Shown here: piece after piece, positions 5,731 through 10,691 of the stretch
Numbering within the stretch: the stretch's first letter is position 1
How the letters are laid out: each line of letters starts with the position of its first letter
Origin: Thermoleophilia bacterium
Lineage (GTDB): Bacteria; Actinomycetota; Thermoleophilia; Gaiellales; Gaiellaceae
Length of the DNA stretch: 10,691 nucleotides
Direction of reading: 5' to 3'
NCBI GenBank assembly: GCA_013362295.1
Contig: JABFWJ010000080.1
Span: 1 to 10,691 of the forward strand
Notes under the pieces: model-generated
Told to the model about the DNA's origin: nothing
Databases searched by the model: none
Seen by the model: only the letters and a program-made list of their open reading frames with translations
Made by a program: the position numbers and the translations under genes

Positions 5731-6708
5731 GTGGATCTCGACCTCGTCGCGGAGGTACTGTCGGACGAGCCGTCGTACCGCCTGCGCCAGGTGTGGGAAT
5801 GGGCCTCGCGCGGCGCCTCGTCGTACGCCGAGATGACCAACCTGCCCGCGCGCTCGCGCGCGCTTCTCGAGGAGCGCGTCCCGTTCTCGTCGTTGAAGCT
5901 GGAGCACGAGGCGACGTCGCTCGACGGCACGGTCAAGGCGCTCTTCCACACACGCGAAGGGCATCCGCTCGAGGCAGTGCTGATGCGGTTTCGCGACGGG
6001 CGGCGCTCGGTCTGCGTGTCCTCGCAGTCGGGCTGTCCGCTGACCTGCACGTTCTGCGCGACCGGGCAGATGCGGTTTCGCCGCAACCTCTCGGCGTGGG
6101 AGATCCTCGACCAGGCGCTGCACTTCAAGCGCATCGAGCCGATCGACCACGTGGTCTTCATGGGCATGGGCGAGCCGATGCTCAACTTCGACCAAGTGAT
6201 CGCCGCTGCGCGCCGGCTGCCCGACCTCGGCGTGACACACCGGCGCACGACGATCTCTACCGTCGGCTGGCTCCCGGGGCTCACGCGGTTCGTCGACGAG
6301 GTCGACGAGCCGATCCGGCTCGCCTTGTCGCTGCACGCGCCGGCCGACGCGCTGCGGAGCGAGATCATGCCGGTCAACGACCGGTATCCACTCGACGACG
6401 TGCTCGCCGAATGTCGCCGCTACTTCGACCTCCGCGGCCGGAAGGTCTTCGTCGAGTACGTGATGCTCGAGGGTGTCAACGACAGCGCCGAGCACGCAGT
6501 GGAGCTCGCGGAGCTGCTCGACGGGAACGTCTTCAAGGTGAACCTGATCCCGTACAACCCGACGGGGATGTACGACGGCTCGTCGCGCGACGCGATCGCG
6601 CGCTTCAAGGCGGTCCTCGACGGCGCGCGCCTTCCCTCCACGGTCCGCCTGACACGCGGCCGCGACATCGCCGCCGCCTGCGGCCAGCTCGCCGTCGAGG
6701 CGGCCTGA
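5731..6708 (+). CDS. rlmN: 23S rRNA (adenine-2503-C2)-methyltransferase, dual-specificity RlmN
   Basis: A 325-residue radical SAM enzyme that methylates C2 of A2503 in 23S rRNA; family members can also methylate A37 of some tRNAs. The 4Fe-4S motif CPLTCTFC gives Cys102, Cys106 and Cys109. GMGEPMLN is the SAM-binding GGEP-like motif. Cys317 near the C-terminus (DIAAACGQL) corresponds to the second catalytic cysteine (Cys355 in E. coli) that forms the protein-RNA adduct. The N-terminal helical domain (YRLRQVWEWASRG, then YAEMTNLP) is recognisable but short, so the protein is below the E. coli length of 384. The start is taken at GTG 5731 because of the TACGGT box 7 nt before it; GTG 5722 would add three residues. 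It is a housekeeping gene, placed after the peroxiredoxin but apparently transcribed on its own. The relative Cfr is less likely given this context and sequence. Confidence 0.95.
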   Translation: MDLDLVAEVLSDEPSYRLRQVWEWASRGASSYAEMTNLPARSRALLEERVPFSSLKLEHEATSLDGTVKALFHTREGHPLEAVLMRFRDGRRSVCVSSQSGCPLTCTFCATGQMRFRRNLSAWEILDQALHFKRIEPIDHVVFMGMGEPMLNFDQVIAAARRLPDLGVTHRRTTISTVGWLPGLTRFVDEVDEPIRLALSLHAPADALRSEIMPVNDRYPLDDVLAECRRYFDLRGRKVFVEYVMLEGVNDSAEHAVELAELLDGNVFKVNLIPYNPTGMYDGSSRDAIARFKAVLDGARLPSTVRLTRGRDIAAACGQLAVEAA

Positions 6709-6813
6709 CCCGGCGGGACACGTCCTGCCTCTGACCCCGGACACGCCTCGGACCGGCGAGCGCGGCCGGCCATGTCCGAGCCGTTTCCGCCCTCTCCGAC
6801 CCGGCGGCTTGGC

Positions 6814-6826
6814 CCGGTCGGACCGG
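6814..6826. repeat. Inverted repeat CCGGTC-G-GACCGG
   Basis: Perfect 6-bp arms around one base, centred 53 bp upstream of the -35 box of the substrate-binding protein gene. The position and symmetry could suit a regulator site, but such GC-rich palindromes also arise by chance in this DNA. Confidence 0.3.
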
Positions 6827-6872
6827 TCCTGGCGTCTGACCCGGGGACTCGTCCCGAGGAGGCGATCGGCGC

Positions 6873-6901
6873 TTGCCTTTGCCGTCCGCGAGGAGTAGAA
6901 C
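6873..6901 (+). promoter_or_regulatory. Promoter of the substrate-binding protein gene (-35 and -10)
   Basis: TTGCCT at 6873-6878, a 17-nt spacer and TAGAAC at 6896-6901, followed by 8 nt and the ATG at 6910. It is the only promoter here with both boxes readable. A GAGGAG at 6890-6895 lies 14 nt before the ATG, too far for a good ribosome site, so leaderless or very short-leader initiation is likely. Confidence 0.5.
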
Positions 6902-6909
6902 GCTGGGCG

Positions 6910-8523
6910 ATGCGAGCGAGGACGCTGGTTCTGCTGGCGGTCGCGACGCTCGGGACCGCCGCCTCGTTCGCGGCGGCCGCGTCGGGCTCGGGTCACGCCG
7001 TGCAGGGAGGCACGCTGCGCGTCAACATCTCGAAGTCGGACGTGACGACGCTCGACCCGCAGATCGACTACGAGTTCCTCGGCGGCGCGATCCTCTGGTC
7101 GACATGCGTGAAGCTCGTCTACTACCCCGACCGTCCCGCCCCGCTCGGCTCGCAACTGCGGCCCGAGGCCGCGGCGGGCCTTCCGCGCGTCTCGCGCGAC
7201 GGACGCACCTACACCTTCACGATCCGCAGCGGCTACCGCTTCAACACCGGCGAGGCCGTAACGGCCGCGAGCTTCGGCCGCGCCTTCGAGCGCATCTACG
7301 CGCCGAAGATGGGCTCGCCCGGCGTGAACTTCGTCAGCGACGTCGCGGGAGCACCGGCCGCCCTCAAGGGCAGGGTCAAGCTGCCGAGCGGGATCCGCAT
7401 CCGCGGCAACACGTTGAGCATCACGCTCGTCCAGCCCTCGCCCGACCTGATCGCGCGGCTCGGGATGAACTTCTTCTGCGCGGTGCCGGTGAGCACCCCG
7501 ATCGACCCGAACGGAGTCACGCCGGCGATGGCAGGCCCGTACTACGTCGCGCAGCGCGTGCCGAACCGCCGCATCGTGCTGAAGCCGAATCCCTTCTACC
7601 ACGGGCCCCGCCCGCACCATCTCGCCGAGATCGACTTCACGCCGAACACCGACCAGCAAACGAGCTTCCTGCAGATCGAGAAGGACCAGGCGGACTATGA
7701 CCTCTACGGGACGCCGCCGACCGAGATGGCCGGGCTCGCGAAGAAGTTCGGCGTGAACCGCGGCCGCTTCTGGGTGCACCCCGCGTTGGTGGTGAACTAC
7801 CTCGCACTCAACACGCAGCGCGCGCCGTTCACCGACGCGAAGCTGCGGCAGGCTGTCAACTTTGCGATCTCCCGCTCCGCGATCCTCGCGCAGTCGGGAT
7901 TCAAGGCCGGCAACCCGACCGACCAGGTGCTTCCGCCCGGCATCCGCGGTTTCCGCAACGCGAAGATCTATCCGCTGACCGCCCCCGACGTCGCGCGCGC
8001 GAAATCCCTGACGGGCGGCAAGACGTACAAGGTAACCCTGTACACGACCACCGACGACACCGCGACGCGTCAGGCCGAAGTGGTGCAGAACGAGCTCGCC
8101 AAGATCGGCGTCACCGTGGACATCAAGCAGTACGCGTTCGGCGTGCTCGTCAGCAAGATCGGCGTCACGTCGGAGCCGTACGACATCGTCGCGCTGGGCT
8201 GGATCGCCGACTACGCCGACCCGTTCGACTTCATCAACATCCTGCTCTCGGGCGACAAGATCACGAAGGCGAACAACGTCAACCTCGCGCAGTTCGACGA
8301 TCCGAAGTTCAACAGCGAGATGAAGCACGCCGCCCTGCTGACCGGGTCGAAGCGCTTCTCGACCTACGGCAAGCTCGACGTGGACATCTCGCGCGTCGCG
8401 GCGCCGTGGGCGTCCCTCTCGAATGCCAATACTCGTGAGTTCGTCTCGACGAAGGTCGGTTGCTACACGTTCCAGCCGATCCTCGGCGCGATGGACCTCA
8501 CGACGGCCTGCCTCAAGAAGTAG
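6910..8523 (+). CDS. ABC transporter substrate-binding protein, family 5 (peptide/nickel type)
   Basis: A 537-residue extracytoplasmic solute-binding protein of the SBP_bac_5 (oligopeptide/dipeptide/nickel) family. Residues 1-26 form a signal peptide: basic MRAR, a hydrophobic core and Ala-rich cleavage site. The mature part begins GGTLRVNISKSDVTTLDPQ, the usual opening, and family marks follow: YTFTIRSGYRFNTGEAVTA, FGRAFERI, GPYYVAQRVPNRRIVLKPN, FTDAKLRQAVNFAISR and YDIVALGWIADYADPFDF. There is no lipobox cysteine, unlike most Gram-positive binding proteins. Cysteines at 66, 190, 518 and 534 could form disulfides. No permease or ATPase gene is adjacent, so it is an orphan here and its ligand cannot be told; peptides are only the family default. 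ATG 6910 is chosen because it gives the signal peptide and sits 8 nt after TAGAAC; ATG 6772 would add 46 proline- and arginine-rich residues in front of it. Confidence 0.92.
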   Translation: MRARTLVLLAVATLGTAASFAAAASGSGHAVQGGTLRVNISKSDVTTLDPQIDYEFLGGAILWSTCVKLVYYPDRPAPLGSQLRPEAAAGLPRVSRDGRTYTFTIRSGYRFNTGEAVTAASFGRAFERIYAPKMGSPGVNFVSDVAGAPAALKGRVKLPSGIRIRGNTLSITLVQPSPDLIARLGMNFFCAVPVSTPIDPNGVTPAMAGPYYVAQRVPNRRIVLKPNPFYHGPRPHHLAEIDFTPNTDQQTSFLQIEKDQADYDLYGTPPTEMAGLAKKFGVNRGRFWVHPALVVNYLALNTQRAPFTDAKLRQAVNFAISRSAILAQSGFKAGNPTDQVLPPGIRGFRNAKIYPLTAPDVARAKSLTGGKTYKVTLYTTTDDTATRQAEVVQNELAKIGVTVDIKQYAFGVLVSKIGVTSEPYDIVALGWIADYADPFDFINILLSGDKITKANNVNLAQFDDPKFNSEMKHAALLTGSKRFSTYGKLDVDISRVAAPWASLSNANTREFVSTKVGCYTFQPILGAMDLTTACLKK

Positions 8524-8530
8524 CCGAAGC

Positions 8531-8547
8531 CGGCGCTAGGCTCGCCG
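8531..8547. repeat. Short hairpin carrying the DUF1003 -10 box in its loop
   Basis: CGGCG at 8531-8535 and CGCCG at 8543-8547 flank a 7-base loop that contains TAGGCT. It could be a weak terminator for the upstream gene, though there is no T-run, or a regulator site, or chance. Confidence 0.25.
8537..8542 (+). promoter_or_regulatory. -10 element of the DUF1003 gene, leaderless type
   Basis: TAGGCT, 6 nt before the ATG at 8549, identical to the exchanger hexamer and preceded by C as there. No Shine-Dalgarno and no clear -35 box are seen. Confidence 0.55.
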
Positions 8548-8548
8548 A

Positions 8549-9004
8549 ATGAGCCGCGGGCGGATCGCCACAATGGTCCAGCACGAGCTGCTGCGGCGGA
8601 GCCCGCTCTCGCCCGCGCTCGTCGCGCACGAGGCAAAGCGCGCGGCGAACGTCCAGAGCCGGATCGCGGACGCCGTCACCGCCTTCGCGGGCTCGATGCT
8701 GTTCGTCTACGTCCACATCGTCTGGTTCGCGATCTGGATCACCGTCCCCGTGGAGAAGTACCCGTTCGGGCTCCTGACGATGATCGTCAGCCTCGAGGCG
8801 ATCTTCCTCTCGACGTTCGTGATGATCAGCCAGAACCGCGCCGACGCGCGCCGGCAGGTCTTCGCCGACCAGCAGTACAAGATGATCGAGGAGGAGCGGC
8901 AGCAGAACTTGCTGATGATCGAGCAGAACGGGCGCATCGAGGAGCTCGACAAGTCGATCCTCGCGCTCACGCAAGAGGTGCGCAGGGCGCTCGACGAGCA
9001 CTAG
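8549..9004 (+). CDS. DUF1003 family membrane protein
   Basis: A 151-residue protein of the DUF1003 family, whose function is unknown. A basic N-terminal region leads into RIADAVTAFAGSMLFVYVHI, characteristic of the family. Two membrane segments span about 43-66 and 73-94, joined by a short loop (VPVEKYPFG). After SQNRADARRQ a charged helix rich in Gln, Glu and Leu (about 105-149) looks like a cytoplasmic coiled coil, suggesting oligomerisation or a partner. Length and topology are normal for the family. The start is supported by TAGGCT 6 nt upstream; Met9 at 8573 is a less likely alternative. The gene begins 25 nt after the binding-protein stop, and its own stop overlaps the region that supplies the typA promoter. 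No functional link to either neighbour can be read. Confidence 0.9.
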   Translation: MSRGRIATMVQHELLRRSPLSPALVAHEAKRAANVQSRIADAVTAFAGSMLFVYVHIVWFAIWITVPVEKYPFGLLTMIVSLEAIFLSTFVMISQNRADARRQVFADQQYKMIEEERQQNLLMIEQNGRIEELDKSILALTQEVRRALDEH

Positions 9005-9005
9005 C

Positions 9006-9011
9006 TACCCT
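9006..9011 (+). promoter_or_regulatory. -10 element of typA, leaderless type
   Basis: TACCCT, 8 nt before the GTG at 9020, starting two bases after the TAG stop of the DUF1003 gene. Any upstream promoter part must therefore lie inside the DUF1003 coding sequence; no obvious -35 box was seen. Confidence 0.5.
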
Positions 9012-9019
9012 GCGGGGTC

Positions 9020-10691
<1,672 letters not shown>

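Larger units (their letters stand above)
6709..6909. other. Intergenic region rlmN to substrate-binding protein
   Basis: 201 nt, the longest gap in the window. It holds a promoter at the right end and several short repeats: TCGGACCGG at 6748-6756 and again at 6818-6826; TCTGACCC at 6730-6737 and 6835-6842; an inverted repeat at 6814-6826; and GGGAC/GTCCC at 6844-6855. The frame of the downstream gene is open back to an ATG at 6772, but that stretch does not look like a signal peptide. No terminator with a T-run was found. Confidence 0.5.

Noticed and set aside
6709..6770. Intrinsic terminator after rlmN
   Set aside because: Only short, imperfect GC stems are present and no T-run follows.
6772..6909. 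Longer start for the binding protein at ATG 6772
   Set aside because: It would put 46 polar, proline-rich residues before a clear signal peptide.
5635..8328. A long open frame of 897 codons on the minus strand across rlmN, the gap and the binding protein gene
   Set aside because: The predicted product is a run of Arg, Val, Glu, Asp and His with no domain, typical of the antisense frame of GC-rich genes; two well-identified genes lie opposite.

Overview
The window is high-GC, densely coded bacterial chromosome. It holds eleven protein genes, ten of them recognisable; the first and last are cut by the window edges. Gene content, GTG starts, high-GC codon use and the style of the substrate-binding protein suggest an actinobacterium, probably of the class Thermoleophilia (Gaiellales or Solirubrobacterales). 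That placement is inference; nothing here proves it. I see no rRNA, tRNA, CRISPR array, insertion sequence, prophage or attachment site.

Layout. Positions 1-234 (minus) hold the start of a HAD-like hydrolase. It diverges from a Ca2+/H+ exchanger (256-1287, plus), with 21 bp between the start codons. The exchanger abuts, tail to tail with no gap, a four-gene minus-strand cluster. In transcription order the cluster is an R2-like ligand-binding oxidase (5138-4308), a small beta-rich unknown protein (4311-3613), a low-specificity L-threonine aldolase (3616-2573) and a serine hydrolase of the beta-lactamase/PBP family (2580-1288). Each junction overlaps by 4 to 8 nt. Divergent from the oxidase, 17 bp away, starts a peroxiredoxin (5156-5707, plus). 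It is followed on the plus strand by rlmN (5731-6708), a family 5 ABC substrate-binding protein (6910-8523), a DUF1003 membrane protein (8549-9004) and typA/bipA (9020 to the edge).

The most general signal is in the starts. All eight genes that are not joined by overlap to an upstream gene have a -10-like hexamer (seven TANNNN, six of them TANNNT; one GATCCT) ending 6 to 9 nt before the start codon, and none has a good Shine-Dalgarno sequence. This is what leaderless transcription looks like, and it decides several start codons here. The two divergent pairs pack two opposing -10 boxes into the same few bases.

The most interesting gene is the oxidase. It resembles a class I ribonucleotide reductase small subunit, but all six metal ligands, the Val and Tyr that form the ether cross-link, and second-shell residues match the Geobacillus R2lox protein at one constant numbering offset. 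Its physiological role is unknown in any organism, so the overlapping operon and the head-to-head peroxiredoxin are useful context. I found no convincing defence or mobile system in this window.
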